Shown: piece by piece, positions 32,616-41,357 of the stretch
Layout: each line of letters begins with the position of its first letter
How positions within the stretch are numbered: position 1 is the first letter of the stretch
Origin: Pseudoduganella albidiflava
GTDB lineage: Bacteria; Pseudomonadota; Gammaproteobacteria; Burkholderiales; Burkholderiaceae_D
Direction: 5' to 3'
Length of the DNA: 64,000 nucleotides
NCBI RefSeq assembly: GCF_004322755.1
Contig: NZ_CP036401.1
Span: forward strand, 5,394,001 to 5,458,000
Position numbers and translations under genes: made by a program
Notes under the pieces: generated by a model
Told to the model about the DNA's origin: nothing
What the model saw: only the letters and a program-made list of their open reading frames with translations
The model's database searches: none

Positions 32616-33062
32616 TCACGTTGTGTGATATGGCTCAGGATCAAGGGGATAGCCTTTGAGAACTGAGACTGTCGCACCGGCTCGCCTCCTGAAGCCCCAG
32701 CTGCCCGAAAGCCAAGCACTAAGCTCACGAGAATATACGCTTTCCCACTCCTCCCCCTGAAGGCGAGTAGACAGTGGCCGGAGAGCCAGCTCAGTCTCTT
32801 TTCCGTGAAGTCCGCCCTCCGCCTTCGGCAGATTGTAGGAAGCCAAGTAGAGTTTTCCCGTCATATTCTTATACCCTGCAAATTTCGACGGTACGAAATG
32901 GAACCAACCGGTCTCATCAACATACGCGTACCAGTGATGGACTAAGGGCACAATTCGCTGCAGGCCATAGGCTAGCTCTTTGTCCTCTATGTCTTTGTTG
33001 AAACGAATGGCGTTCTGAACAACGTCATCGACGGTGGTAACGAATTGGTGGTATTTGCGCAT
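32616..33062 (-). CDS. Hypothetical protein, inserted in the head module
   Basis: The 148-residue protein starts MRKYHQFVTTVDDVVQNAIR and contains HHWYAYVDETGWFHFVPSKF and EGLHGKETELAL-like stretches; I do not recognise it. It has more A+T than its neighbours and its own upstream control region with four 9-bp repeats. It has no counterpart in lambda. It therefore looks like a moron, a cargo gene that a lysogen may express on its own. It is not essential to the lambda-like head order. Confidence 0.5.
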   Translation of the reverse strand: MRKYHQFVTTVDDVVQNAIRFNKDIEDKELAYGLQRIVPLVHHWYAYVDETGWFHFVPSKFAGYKNMTGKLYLASYNLPKAEGGLHGKETELALRPLSTRLQGEEWESVYSRELSAWLSGSWGFRRRAGATVSVLKGYPLDPEPYHTT

Positions 33063-33103
33063 GACAGGCAGCCTCGGCAGGAGTGATGAAGTTGAAATTT
33101 GCT

Positions 33104-33137
33104 GGACCTACCGGACCTAACGGACCTATCGGACCTA
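33104..33137. repeat. Four tandem 9-bp iterons (GGACCTANC)
   Basis: GGACCTA recurs at 33104, 33113, 33122 and 33131, exactly 9 bases apart (GGACCTACC, GGACCTAAC, GGACCTATC, GGACCTAAC). They lie 42 bases before the start of the 32616-33062 gene. A regulatory or replication protein that binds one face of the helix is expected, given nearly one helical turn per unit. Confidence 0.85.
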
Positions 33138-33231
33138 ACTAATCCGATAGTAACACTTGTTTCCTTAATGCATCACCGACTCGGCAAAAATACAACAGCT
33201 CCCGCCGTGTCAAAAACATGGGCAACGCCAA

Positions 33232-33522
33232 TCATCCGCCCTTGATGATCTTGTAGAACGCGCTGCGGCCCAGGCCGTACCGTTCCATCAGCTCGCGGCG
33301 ATTGGTCATGTTGTACTCGGCACGGATGGCCAACGCTCGTTCATCAGGATCGGGTCGGCTCTGCTTTACGTACACCTCCTGGCCGCCGAAGTGCAACCGC
33401 ACCTTCTTCTCAATCGCGCGCTCAACTTCTTTCGAAAACACCTCGGTACCAAGTGTGTCCCGAACTTCCTTCAACAGCATGGCGACTACGTCCGGCTGCT
33501 TGTACCGTTGTATCGATTTCAC
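33232..33522 (-). CDS. Mor-family transcription activator, 96 residues
   Basis: The C-terminal half reads ALAIRAEYNMTNRRELMERY and GLGRSAFYKIIKGG, the HTH signature of the Mu Mor/C activators (I-[RK]-x-[ED]-[YF]-N-G-x-N ... Y-x-I/V-I). The N-terminal half is a dimerisation-type region (MLLKEVRDTLGTEVFSKEVE). Mor switches on middle or late phage promoters with sigma-70. It is ATGA-coupled to the terminase gene, so it is made along with the packaging genes and is well placed to activate head and tail promoters. Confidence 0.8.
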   Translation of the reverse strand: MKSIQRYKQPDVVAMLLKEVRDTLGTEVFSKEVERAIEKKVRLHFGGQEVYVKQSRPDPDERALAIRAEYNMTNRRELMERYGLGRSAFYKIIKGG

Positions 33523-35603
33523 GAGAACCCCCTACCCATCCAGTCGTCCGACGCGAACCCGGAAGATCCGGTGCGCCGGGGTTGGTCCGCCGGCTTTGCC
33601 ACCGGCGCTGCTGCCGGCTCCTGTTTCGCGGGAGCCTGAGGTACGACCACAGGGGCAGGTTCCTCGATTGTCATCGGCCCCGCGAACAGGTCGACAATCG
33701 CCGGCTGCACCAGCGCTTCCAGCTGCTCCCAGTACACGGCCTTCTTTTTCCCCAGTTCGAGATGAGTCTCCAGCCACACTGTGTAGACCGTGCAGTCCCA
33801 GGCCTCGACCCGCTTGCGTAGCGCAGTCCAGCGCGATTCCCGGCCGCCGGCGGTCGCCCGCTCGACACGGGCCTCGCCGGCCATCTGTTTGAAGAACTCG
33901 TCACTGGCGTCCTTCGAGAAGTGCACATAGCCCGGGCCCGGCCTGGTGATCTGCAGGCGGCCATAGATCAGGTCTTTCGCCAGGTTGGTACCGACCTGCC
34001 ACAGGATCATGCCCTTCTTGCGCTTCTTGCCGCGCCAGTCGATATCGACCTTCGACGCACCATCCTTGATATGCTTCTCGCGGCCGGACCGGCCTTTCAC
34101 GGCGAAGATGCGGTGGCCCTTCTGTGCAGACGTCTGCACGAAGTTGTACACGGCCTGTGTATTGTGGCCGCCGGTGTCGATCGCGCTGGCGTAGATCTTC
34201 AGGCGCTTTCCGCTCGCGTGCGCGAATTCCTTGTCGAAGAGGTATTCGGCCACGTCTTCCCAAACTTGGTCCTCCTCCGGATTGCCGTAGCAGACTTCGT
34301 GGTCGACCAGCCATTTCTCGCAGCCGCGGCCATAGGCCCAGACTGTGAGCTCGATGCGGTTGGGCTGCGTGTCGCAGCCGGCCAGCAGCTGAAGCCCACC
34401 CATGGGAACGGTGTCGAACTTGTAGGGCTCGGCCCGGTCCTTCAGTGTGTCGGCCTCGGTCTTCTCCACGTCCAGCGCCCAGGTCTCGCCCAGCGTCGTG
34501 TTCGTGAAGGCTTTCAGCTTCGTGATGTCGCCGGACTGGGCCTTCTCGTACGCCTCCATGAAGTCCTGCACGATCGAAGCCCAGTTCACCGCCGGGCTGT
34601 ACGCTGTCCACACGTGGAAGGCGATATGCGCCGGCGGCGTCACGACCTGGCCAGCACCGTTACGGAACACGCCGTCGAAGTCGATCGTCATGCTGCCATC
34701 GACATTCTGCCAGCGGCCCAGATCGGCCACGGCCAGGTATTGGCCCTGGTCGATCAGCGCGCTGCAGTGCGGGCATAGGTGGCGCACGGTAGCCGGGTCG
34801 CCATCCACCCACTTGAAACCCGTCGTGTCGTCCTTCTTGCCCCAGGCAAGCTTGTGGAAGCCTCCGCACTCGGGGCATGGAATCGCGTAGGCGAATCGTT
34901 CGTCCGCCGCGTTGTACCGGTCCTCGATCAGCGAGAAGCCGCCCAGCTTGGGCGTGGAGCCTGTGACAAATTTCGGGAACGTCGCGCCCTCCACACGCTT
35001 GCGCGCCAGGATGTCCGGCGAGCCTTCCTTGTCGATGTCGCGCAGGAATGCATCCAGCTCGTCGAGGTAGGCCACGTCGACCGAGATCCGGCGGTAAGCG
35101 CGAGCCGCGGTGCCACCTCGCGTGTGCAGCAGGCAGCCCAGGAACTTCTTCTGCGCCAGGGTGTTGTCCTTGTTCCTGGAGACGTGCGCCGGCATCGCGC
35201 GCTCCATCACTTTCACGTCGCGCAGCATGGTGTCCAGCTCGGTCTTGACGAACTCGTCGCTGTCGCCATCGGTTGGCTGCCACAGCACCTGGTTGCGGCG
35301 CTTGTGCTCGGCGAAGTAGCCGATCGCGGCCAGCAGCATCTTCGTGTAACCCACCCGGGCCGACTTCATGAAGTCCAGGTCGCGGATATCGTCGTTACCG
35401 ATACACGCCAGGATCGCGCGCTGGAACGGCCATGGCACCCAGTTCTGCTCGACGTACGACGATTCCTTCGACAGGTAGAAGTTTTCTCGCGCCCACGCTT
35501 CGAGCGTTTTTGGCTCGGGCACGCCGAACGCACCCAGGCCACGCCCTACGGTGGCTTCAAGCTCCGGCGACTGCCAGCCGACCACCTCGTACATATCGCT
35601 CAT
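33519..35603 (-). CDS. Terminase large subunit, GpA family
   Basis: The 694-residue protein is the ATP-driven packaging motor and nuclease. It has FMKSARVGYTKMLLAAIGYF as the Walker A region, a Walker B-like VDVAYLDELDAF, a zinc-finger-like CPECGGFHKLAW with a following CPHC, and the nuclease part with GHNTQAVYNFVQTS and the HIKDGASKVDIDWRGKK region. It extends past the lambda GpA core with a Pro/Ala-rich tail. Its ATGA overlap with the small subunit marks coupled translation. Size fits the family. Confidence 0.94.
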   Translation of the reverse strand: MSDMYEVVGWQSPELEATVGRGLGAFGVPEPKTLEAWARENFYLSKESSYVEQNWVPWPFQRAILACIGNDDIRDLDFMKSARVGYTKMLLAAIGYFAEHKRRNQVLWQPTDGDSDEFVKTELDTMLRDVKVMERAMPAHVSRNKDNTLAQKKFLGCLLHTRGGTAARAYRRISVDVAYLDELDAFLRDIDKEGSPDILARKRVEGATFPKFVTGSTPKLGGFSLIEDRYNAADERFAYAIPCPECGGFHKLAWGKKDDTTGFKWVDGDPATVRHLCPHCSALIDQGQYLAVADLGRWQNVDGSMTIDFDGVFRNGAGQVVTPPAHIAFHVWTAYSPAVNWASIVQDFMEAYEKAQSGDITKLKAFTNTTLGETWALDVEKTEADTLKDRAEPYKFDTVPMGGLQLLAGCDTQPNRIELTVWAYGRGCEKWLVDHEVCYGNPEEDQVWEDVAEYLFDKEFAHASGKRLKIYASAIDTGGHNTQAVYNFVQTSAQKGHRIFAVKGRSGREKHIKDGASKVDIDWRGKKRKKGMILWQVGTNLAKDLIYGRLQITRPGPGYVHFSKDASDEFFKQMAGEARVERATAGGRESRWTALRKRVEAWDCTVYTVWLETHLELGKKKAVYWEQLEALVQPAIVDLFAGPMTIEEPAPVVVPQAPAKQEPAAAPVAKPADQPRRTGSSGFASDDWMGRGFS

Positions 35604-36130
35604 GCGTCGATCACCTCGTCGGACCCCGCGCCCCGGTCTTCATCAGATTCCGCGCCGGAGTCACGCAGGTCCGCCAGCGACATGCTCGCCACGATGTTGC
35701 GCACGCGCGCGATCTCCGCGCCGATGTTCTTGATCTCGTCGCCGGACAGCGCCGGCACGCGGCGCTTCACGGCGCCCGGGATCCCTTCCAGGATGCCCGC
35801 GATCTTGCCGCCGGCCTTCGACAGCACTTCCTCGATCAGCGTTACTGGCGCGAGCTCGCCGCGCGTGACGGCGTTCTGCATCTCGATCCGTTCGCGCTGG
35901 GCCTTCGCCAAGCCCGCCCGCTCGTTCACCAGATCGAGCTCGCCATTGCTGGCACGGCCGGCGGCTTGCTCGCGCAGGTGCGCGCAGTACATCTGCAACG
36001 CCTGTCGCGCCGGCACCTTCATATCCAGCACGCCGCGGCCAACCAAGTTGCCGATCGCCTGCTGCGTGACACCGACCAGCGCGCCGAAAGCTGCCTGCGT
36101 CATGGGTTCGTTCAGGTCAGTCGACAACAC
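35600..36130 (-). CDS. Terminase small subunit, Nu1 family
   Basis: The N-terminus MTQAAFGALVGVTQQAIGNL followed by VGRGVLDM forms the winged-helix DNA-recognition motif of Nu1, and the middle (NERAGLAKAQRERIEMQNAV) is the charged helix that binds GpA. It recognises the cos site and recruits the large subunit. An ATG six to nine codons further in (MTQAAF) is possible. It lies just after a non-coding interval of 117 bases that could hold part of cos. Confidence 0.85.
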   Translation of the reverse strand: MLSTDLNEPMTQAAFGALVGVTQQAIGNLVGRGVLDMKVPARQALQMYCAHLREQAAGRASNGELDLVNERAGLAKAQRERIEMQNAVTRGELAPVTLIEEVLSKAGGKIAGILEGIPGAVKRRVPALSGDEIKNIGAEIARVRNIVASMSLADLRDSGAESDEDRGAGSDEVIDA

Positions 36131-36247
36131 AACCCCCTTGGAAATGGCCTGTGACTAGAGAAAAGTCGGGGTTCGAATTACCCTTGGCAGAAGGGGCTTG
36201 GGAGTACCTTGGATCGTTGCACGGTTGCAACAAAAGGCGGTGACCGG

Positions 36248-37003
36248 TCATCGTGCGGTCCTTTGCGCTTCGGCGTAGGCCGCCTCGAATTCGCCCGCGA
36301 ACTCCTGCTCGATCGTCTTCTCCGCCACGAATCGGAAGTCGTAGATCGGCTGGTAGTCGGCAGTGCGGACGAACAGCAGCACCGGCTTGATGGCCGAGCC
36401 CTGCGCGAAGTTGATGCGCTGCCAAATGCCAAGTGGCAGGCGGTCGCCAGGGCTGCCGACAAAGTACGCTACGCCCGGCCTGGTCCGCGTGCCACGAGCC
36501 AGGCGCGCGCGTGATGCCGCCGTCATGTTCGCCTTGTAGCCAGCCTCCGGGAACGCCTGGAAGAACGCCAGGATCTGGACGATCTGGCCGCGGCTGATAT
36601 TGCCATACGCATCCAGCTTTGCGCCGGCACCCGGCACAGCCCGGAAGCCTGGCGGCATTGCACCGACCGCCTGCAGCGCACGTTCGAAGCGCTTCTGCGC
36701 GCGCGTGCCGCCATCGATCTGCGCTGCCAGGAACTTCGCGGCCGGCGTGGCCTTGGTGGCATCGTCCTTCAGCTTCACTTCCGCGCTGAGCCGCTGTGCA
36801 GTGGCCGGGCGCACGAACATGCTGGAGAGCGTATATGGCGTCGGGCTGTGGAAGATGTCGCGCATCTCCTTCACCTGCGCTTGTGCGGCCTTTTGCGCGG
36901 TCCTGGTGAGGGCCACGCGCGTGGCGAACTTCACCTGCTTTTGCGATGCATCGGCCTGCTGTGCCAGCGCCGCAACCGCTTCCTGCACGTCCACTGTTAC
37001 CAT
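36248..37003 (-). CDS. Phage protein of unknown function upstream of terminase, 251 residues
   Basis: The protein starts MVTVDVQEAVAALAQQADAS with helices (QKQVKFATRVALTRTAQKAA) and ends with IYDFRFVAEKTIEQEFAGEF. The layout of an N-terminal helical bundle with a later beta domain (RPGVAYFVGSPGDRLPLGIW) resembles minor structural proteins of siphophages. AAGGAGAGAAGG lies just upstream of the ATG at 37003, whereas a GTG at 37096 would run through repeats. A virion role is likely because it opens the late leftward module. Confidence 0.55.
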   Translation of the reverse strand: MVTVDVQEAVAALAQQADASQKQVKFATRVALTRTAQKAAQAQVKEMRDIFHSPTPYTLSSMFVRPATAQRLSAEVKLKDDATKATPAAKFLAAQIDGGTRAQKRFERALQAVGAMPPGFRAVPGAGAKLDAYGNISRGQIVQILAFFQAFPEAGYKANMTAASRARLARGTRTRPGVAYFVGSPGDRLPLGIWQRINFAQGSAIKPVLLFVRTADYQPIYDFRFVAEKTIEQEFAGEFEAAYAEAQRTAR

Positions 37004-37037
37004 TTTCCTTCTCTCCTTCGTTTCAAGTCCTGCTAAC

Positions 37038-37283
37038 GCAGGGTCAGCAGGCTTCATTTCAAACCCTGCATCGTTGTAAGCCGCATAAACACTCACTCTG
37101 AGCAGGGTATGCAGGGATGCAGGGTTATCTATAATGTGAGCAGCAATAAAAATTCATCACAGTTAGAAAATCGCTTCACACATACGTGCGCGGAACCCTG
37201 CTAACCCTGCATACCCTGCGCAAACCTAGCATCCATGCGGGTTTGCGCTATGCAGGGTTTGCGAATAACCCTGCGTACCCTGC
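37038..37283. repeat. Cluster of eleven CCCTGC/GCAGGG boxes, candidate replication origin
   Basis: CCCTGC or its complement occurs 11 times in 246 bases: GCAGGG at 37038, 37102, 37111, 37119, 37252; CCCTGC at 37064, 37196, 37205, 37214, 37269, 37278. Within groups the spacing is 9 (once 8) bases, giving tandem units such as AACCCTGCATACCCTGC. Three boxes face one way at the left and three the other way at the right of an AT-rich middle (37125-37190). The cluster directly follows the 3' end of the primase-helicase gene, like ori and crr of P4-type replicons. Confidence 0.85.
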
Positions 37284-37285
37284 AT

Positions 37286-40036
37286 TTAGCCAAGCGCACC
37301 ATCGGCACGAACGTCCGCCAGCTTCCTGAAGCGGGCGATCTGTTTCTCCATGGACTCCGTTTCCTCCGGCCCGACAATCTCGAACACCATCCGGTACATG
37401 GGCTGCTTGTTGCCTACCGCGACCTTGCGCTTGACCTTGTGCTCCCGACTGGCGATCAGGCCGGAGAACTTGCACAGGGTGAGGGGCTTCTCGCCGCTCT
37501 TGTCGCACCAACGCTTGTAGATGTTGTACAGATCCTCCGTGAGGCACGAGCAATACGGCGCGTCCAGGTAACCGTCCTTCCACGCCCGGTGAAACGACAT
37601 CCAGCCGCTCAGGCCGAACTCGATCACACGCTCCTTGGCCAGGGTCATCGGCGGCTTGGTGTGCTCGTCGAAGTCATCCAGCGGGAAATTGAGCAGGAAG
37701 TGGTAGAACGCTTCCAGGCCGCCGGCATCGATCGACGCCTTCACTCGGGCATAGAACTCGGCATCCTGCTTCTTGCGGGCCTCGACCACCATGAAGCGCC
37801 GGTCTTCCAGCTCGATCGGAATAGGCTGCGGCTCGTTCGACAGGAACACCGCGTTCATGTGATTGCGCTCTGTCCGTTCCGGCAGGTTCTTCTGGTTGAT
37901 GCTCATCTGCTTGCCGGTGACCATGTACTTCAGCGTGCCGTTGTGGCTGTACTTGTCGTCACGCGACAGCACTTCCTCGAACAGCACGAACAGCTTGCGC
38001 GATCGCCAGGCCGTGAAGGTCGAGTCCAACTGGTGCTGGCTGGCCACGGTGCCATACTCGCCGTAGATCGGTGCCATCACGTCCTGGAAAAACAGGCTCT
38101 TGCCGGTCCCCTGCTTCTCGCCGAACATCAGCAATGCGGTCTGCATCTTCGCGCCGGGGTGCTGCAGCGGATATGCCAGCCAGCGCAGGATCCACGCCAC
38201 GCACTCATCGACCCGGTCTTCGGCGCTGCAAAGCGATTCCAGGAGCGCGAGGATCGGCAGCACGAGATCCTCGTTCGCCTTGGGCACAAGCGGCCAGCCG
38301 AGGAAGATGTTCACGTGCGTGACCGGGTCTGCGGTCTGCGTGGGATCGAACACCAGGTTCCGCGCCTCGATCGTCTTGCGCAGGCTGTGCTCCTGCCAAC
38401 GCGCGGTCAGATCGGCTGTGTAGTCGGCCCGCACGGCGCCCAGCGACATGACCTGCTGGCCGATGCCATCCCATACGGTCTCGGTGCCGCGCAGCAGGGT
38501 GAGCTGTTCGAGCATTTCGCCCAGCTTGCCACCCTCGCCGCTCGCGCCCATCGCCTTGCCACCGATCAGCGTCGGCAGCGATTCGCGCATGATGGTGCGC
38601 CGGCCTTCCGCTTTCTCCCACTGCGTGGCCAGATCCTTGCCCACCCAGGCGGCGAACGAGCTTTTCTTCATGCGCTGTTTACGCAGGCCATCCCACACGT
38701 CGGTCGTCGGGTAGATCAGCGCGAAGTGCGACAGCAGTGCTTCGATCGTTGGCACGCGCAGGTCGACCAGCTCGGCCGGCTCTGTAGGCCCAGGGGGCGC
38801 GGGGGATTCCGCCGGGGCATCAGGGGCTCGCTCGGTCGGAACCGTTTCGTGTTGCTCAACCATCGCAGCGGCAGGTACAGCGCTGGCCACAGCAATGGCG
38901 GCCATTACCTGCGTCCGGGCTGCCTCGATCGATTCCTCGACGTGCAGGTCATTGAAGTCGGTCCACTTGTTCTCGCCGCGCGCGGCAAACTTCGGCCAGC
39001 ACACGTGAGCATTGCCGACGGCCGCAGCCGCGGCGCGGGCCTTCGAAATGCCGGCGTTCTCGAACTTAAGCTGGCGGAAACGGCGGCCGCAACGGATATC
39101 GCACTCGATGTAATCGGTGCCGGTAGCGTCCTTGCGCCAGGTGGCCCGCACGGTGACCGACTCACCCTTGCCGTTCGTTACGACGTGGTCGGCCCCATCG
39201 ATCAGCGGCGCTGTGTCGATATCGAAGTCGTCGGTTAAGTCCCGCTGATAGCGCTGCACCAGCTGCCAGTCGTCGTCCGCGAAGAACAGCAGCGTCGCGT
39301 GCGGAAAGTCAGCGCGTAGCTGCCGCGCAACCGCGAGCAGGTTTCCGGCGTTGAATGCCACCATGAACGGCAATGTGCCAGCTTCCGCCAGGCGGACAGA
39401 CTGCCCGGTGGCGTATCCTTCGCCGACTCCGATCAGTCGCGTCTCGTCGCGCGCGATTGTGCCCAACAGGCAGGCGGCACCGACCATATCGGCACCGGCA
39501 TTGAAGCGCTTGCCTCCGACCGCGTCGATCTTCTGCAGACATACCAGCTCGGGCCGCTGGCCAGCACGATAGCGCCTCGCTGGCACAAGCAGAGTTCCGT
39601 CTTCGGAGACGCGTGCGAACTCGCCATCGATGTGCTTTTTCACCAGGTATGGCACGGCGGCTGCATCATCGATCGCAGTCGCCCGCTTCCATTCCTGGCC
39701 GGCCCGGTTGGCGGCGAATCGCGCTGCATTCTCGCGGCGCTCGTGCTCCTTGCGCTCGTCATCGGCTTGACGGCGAGCAGCTTCCGCACGCTCTTCCTCG
39801 CTGACGCCTTCCCAATCGAATTTGACCGAGACCGAGTTCGGATTTTGCCCTTGCCAGACCCCATACGCACCAGTGATGACCTGCCGGCCCGACCGCAGCG
39901 TGAATTCGCGCAGCTGGTACCAGGCTTTCTTTCCCTTGCCGAAGCGGTTGATCTTGCCATTCAGGCGCGGATGTCCCGAAGGCAGCGGCGGCAGGTCCGC
40001 CGCCATCTGCGCGATGACCTGGTCAAGCGTTGCCAT
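37286..40036 (-). CDS. P4-alpha-type primase-helicase replication protein, 916 residues
   Basis: The N-terminal half holds a primase region with GVGEGYATGQSVRLAE, the E-G-Y-A-T motif of P4 alpha, and a Toprim-like stretch (LLFFADDDW). The C-terminal half is an SF3-type helicase of the DUF5906 kind with Walker A FGEKQGTGKSLFFQDV, a LFVLFEEVLSRDD Walker B and FLSNEPQPIPIELEDRR as the motif C/arginine region. Together they can start and unwind phage replication. It overlaps the CII-like gene's stop by one base. The Pro/Ala/Glu-rich linker (VPTERAPDAPAESPAPPGPT) separates the halves. Confidence 0.9.
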   Translation of the reverse strand: MATLDQVIAQMAADLPPLPSGHPRLNGKINRFGKGKKAWYQLREFTLRSGRQVITGAYGVWQGQNPNSVSVKFDWEGVSEEERAEAARRQADDERKEHERRENAARFAANRAGQEWKRATAIDDAAAVPYLVKKHIDGEFARVSEDGTLLVPARRYRAGQRPELVCLQKIDAVGGKRFNAGADMVGAACLLGTIARDETRLIGVGEGYATGQSVRLAEAGTLPFMVAFNAGNLLAVARQLRADFPHATLLFFADDDWQLVQRYQRDLTDDFDIDTAPLIDGADHVVTNGKGESVTVRATWRKDATGTDYIECDIRCGRRFRQLKFENAGISKARAAAAAVGNAHVCWPKFAARGENKWTDFNDLHVEESIEAARTQVMAAIAVASAVPAAAMVEQHETVPTERAPDAPAESPAPPGPTEPAELVDLRVPTIEALLSHFALIYPTTDVWDGLRKQRMKKSSFAAWVGKDLATQWEKAEGRRTIMRESLPTLIGGKAMGASGEGGKLGEMLEQLTLLRGTETVWDGIGQQVMSLGAVRADYTADLTARWQEHSLRKTIEARNLVFDPTQTADPVTHVNIFLGWPLVPKANEDLVLPILALLESLCSAEDRVDECVAWILRWLAYPLQHPGAKMQTALLMFGEKQGTGKSLFFQDVMAPIYGEYGTVASQHQLDSTFTAWRSRKLFVLFEEVLSRDDKYSHNGTLKYMVTGKQMSINQKNLPERTERNHMNAVFLSNEPQPIPIELEDRRFMVVEARKKQDAEFYARVKASIDAGGLEAFYHFLLNFPLDDFDEHTKPPMTLAKERVIEFGLSGWMSFHRAWKDGYLDAPYCSCLTEDLYNIYKRWCDKSGEKPLTLCKFSGLIASREHKVKRKVAVGNKQPMYRMVFEIVGPEETESMEKQIARFRKLADVRADGALG

Positions 40037-40503
40037 TACGACTGGCCACCGTCGACAGCAGCCGCCGGCCTGCGGCAGTAGATCTGGAACATCAAGGCCA
40101 TCAACTCGCGCATGGTCTTGTGGATGTGCTGTTCAATGCGCTGCAGCTGGGCGCGCTCGCGCTGGTCAATCTCGTCGTCCTTGATCGCTTCGGAGTACGT
40201 GCGCGACAGGTTACCGAGTTGCTCGTACAGTTCGTGAAATTTGGCGTGGAGGTCTCCGCCATCGAGCGCGCCTACCTCTGGCAGCTCGATAAATACTCCA
40301 CCGCTCGCCGCTGCAATAGCGTCAGCGAAGTGCGTGGTACCGGCATAGCTCTGGATGAGCAGCGCAGTATCGACGCGCATGCCGGAACCCTTGACCTCGT
40401 ACACGCGGGCCTCCAGGGCCGACTTGGTCATACCAAGCGTTGCCGCCGTACCGTTCCAGCCGTGCACTCGGATCATATCTTGGTATGCGGTTAATAGTTC
40501 CAC
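40036..40503 (-). CDS. CII/YmfL-family transcriptional regulator, 155 residues
   Basis: The N-terminal HTH (GWNGTAATLGMTKSALEARV) and the conserved YEVKGSGMRVDTALLIQ plus GTTHFADAIAAASGGVFIEL follow the phage CP76/CII-type regulator family. Such proteins bind early promoters and influence the lysis-lysogeny choice. It is the second gene of the leftward early operon, overlapping the replication gene. Confidence 0.8.
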   Translation of the reverse strand: MELLTAYQDMIRVHGWNGTAATLGMTKSALEARVYEVKGSGMRVDTALLIQSYAGTTHFADAIAAASGGVFIELPEVGALDGGDLHAKFHELYEQLGNLSRTYSEAIKDDEIDQRERAQLQRIEQHIHKTMRELMALMFQIYCRRPAAAVDGGQS

Positions 40504-40615
40504 AGCAATTCCTCTATTTCCTTGGGTTACGTCGTCATTGCCTAGCGAATATCATTTCCGAAAGGCTAAATCCATTGACATCAAACAACGTGAAACACAA
40601 ACTTCCCTACTCGAC

Positions 40616-40915
40616 TCACGATGCGATGACTGCAGCGCGCTGCGAGAGGCCTTCCGCCAGCTCGCACAAGTACCGGCGAGCGAGCATCTCTGCGTCGGCG
40701 TCAGACGCACCAGCTTTGCGTGCGCTGGAGACCGAAGCCTCAGCTGTCTTCGCCTGCATAGCGATCGTTTCTAGCAATGCCTTTGCGCTCGGATCCTGCG
40801 TGGTGTCTAGCGAGTGCGTCTGTCGCCAGAGTGCAGGGGTCGTATATCGTCGCGCGGAGTCTGCCGAGGTCCGGCGAGCACGGAGCTTTGTCAAACGCTC
40901 TGTCATTGAAGTCAT
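40616..40915 (-). CDS. Small hypothetical early protein, 99 residues
   Basis: The protein starts MTSMTERLTKLRARRTSADS and is basic at the N-terminus and helical after (KALLETIAMQAKTAEASVSS). AAAGGA lies upstream of the ATG at 40915. It sits between Cro-like and CII-like genes, a place where lambdoid phages carry small accessory regulators. There is no recognised domain. Confidence 0.5.
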   Translation of the reverse strand: MTSMTERLTKLRARRTSADSARRYTTPALWRQTHSLDTTQDPSAKALLETIAMQAKTAEASVSSARKAGASDADAEMLARRYLCELAEGLSQRAAVIAS

Positions 40916-41065
40916 GCCGTTTTTCCTTTCATCACCCTGGCCGGCGCGAACAACCGAATCTTCACGCATTGCCCAAGTTACATTATTAATAATTTCTGGT
41001 ATTACTAAGTGCCTTGTGGCAACTTTATGGACGCGTGAGAACCCTCCGCGTTACAACTTTGCGGT

Positions 41066-41275
41066 TCAGGAGTTGATCTTTTGTATTGGAGAAATTGGCT
41101 CTAGAAAGACTTCAGGCCGAACCACCTTCAGATACATCAGGCGGGCCTTTGGGATTCCACCACTGGCAGTCCGCCACTGCGACACTGCTGCATCGCTGAT
41201 CTCGAACAGCTTCGCAACCGCAGAGGTGCCGCCGCAAGCGTCGATGATTTGGTCTGCATTCAGATTGGTATCCAT
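41066..41275 (-). CDS. Cro-like repressor (YdaS type), 69 residues
   Basis: The sequence ACGGTSAVAKLFEISDAAVS plus QWRTASGGIPKARLMYLKVV is a compact HTH in which SAVAKLFEISDAAVSQW is the recognition unit of the Cro/YdaS group. It is divergent from cI and transcribed leftward from the operator region. On the minus strand a TTGCGC, 17 bases and TAAAAT precede the start, with the -10 box ending 6 bases before the ATG, so the mRNA may be leaderless. Confidence 0.8.
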   Translation of the reverse strand: MDTNLNADQIIDACGGTSAVAKLFEISDAAVSQWRTASGGIPKARLMYLKVVRPEVFLEPISPIQKINS

Positions 41276-41284
41276 GCGTCAATT

Positions 41285-41357
41285 TTAAGCGCACTTAAAT
41301 TTAAGCGCAACTAAATATTTCAGCACACTTAACGGAGTACAACTTAAGCTAGCTTAA
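41285..41357. promoter_or_regulatory. Four 14-bp operators between cro and cI
   Basis: Sites are TTAAGCGCACTTAA (41285-41298), TTAAGCGCAACTAA (41301-41314), TTCAGCACACTTAA (41319-41332) and the perfect palindrome TTAAGCTAGCTTAA (41344-41357). The first two cover the likely leftward promoter and the last covers the cI start codon, so CI could repress cro and tune its own gene. Confidence 0.85.

Noticed and set aside
37038..37283. Possible CRISPR array
   Set aside because: Repeats are only 6-9 bases, occur in both orientations and have no spacer structure or cas genes.
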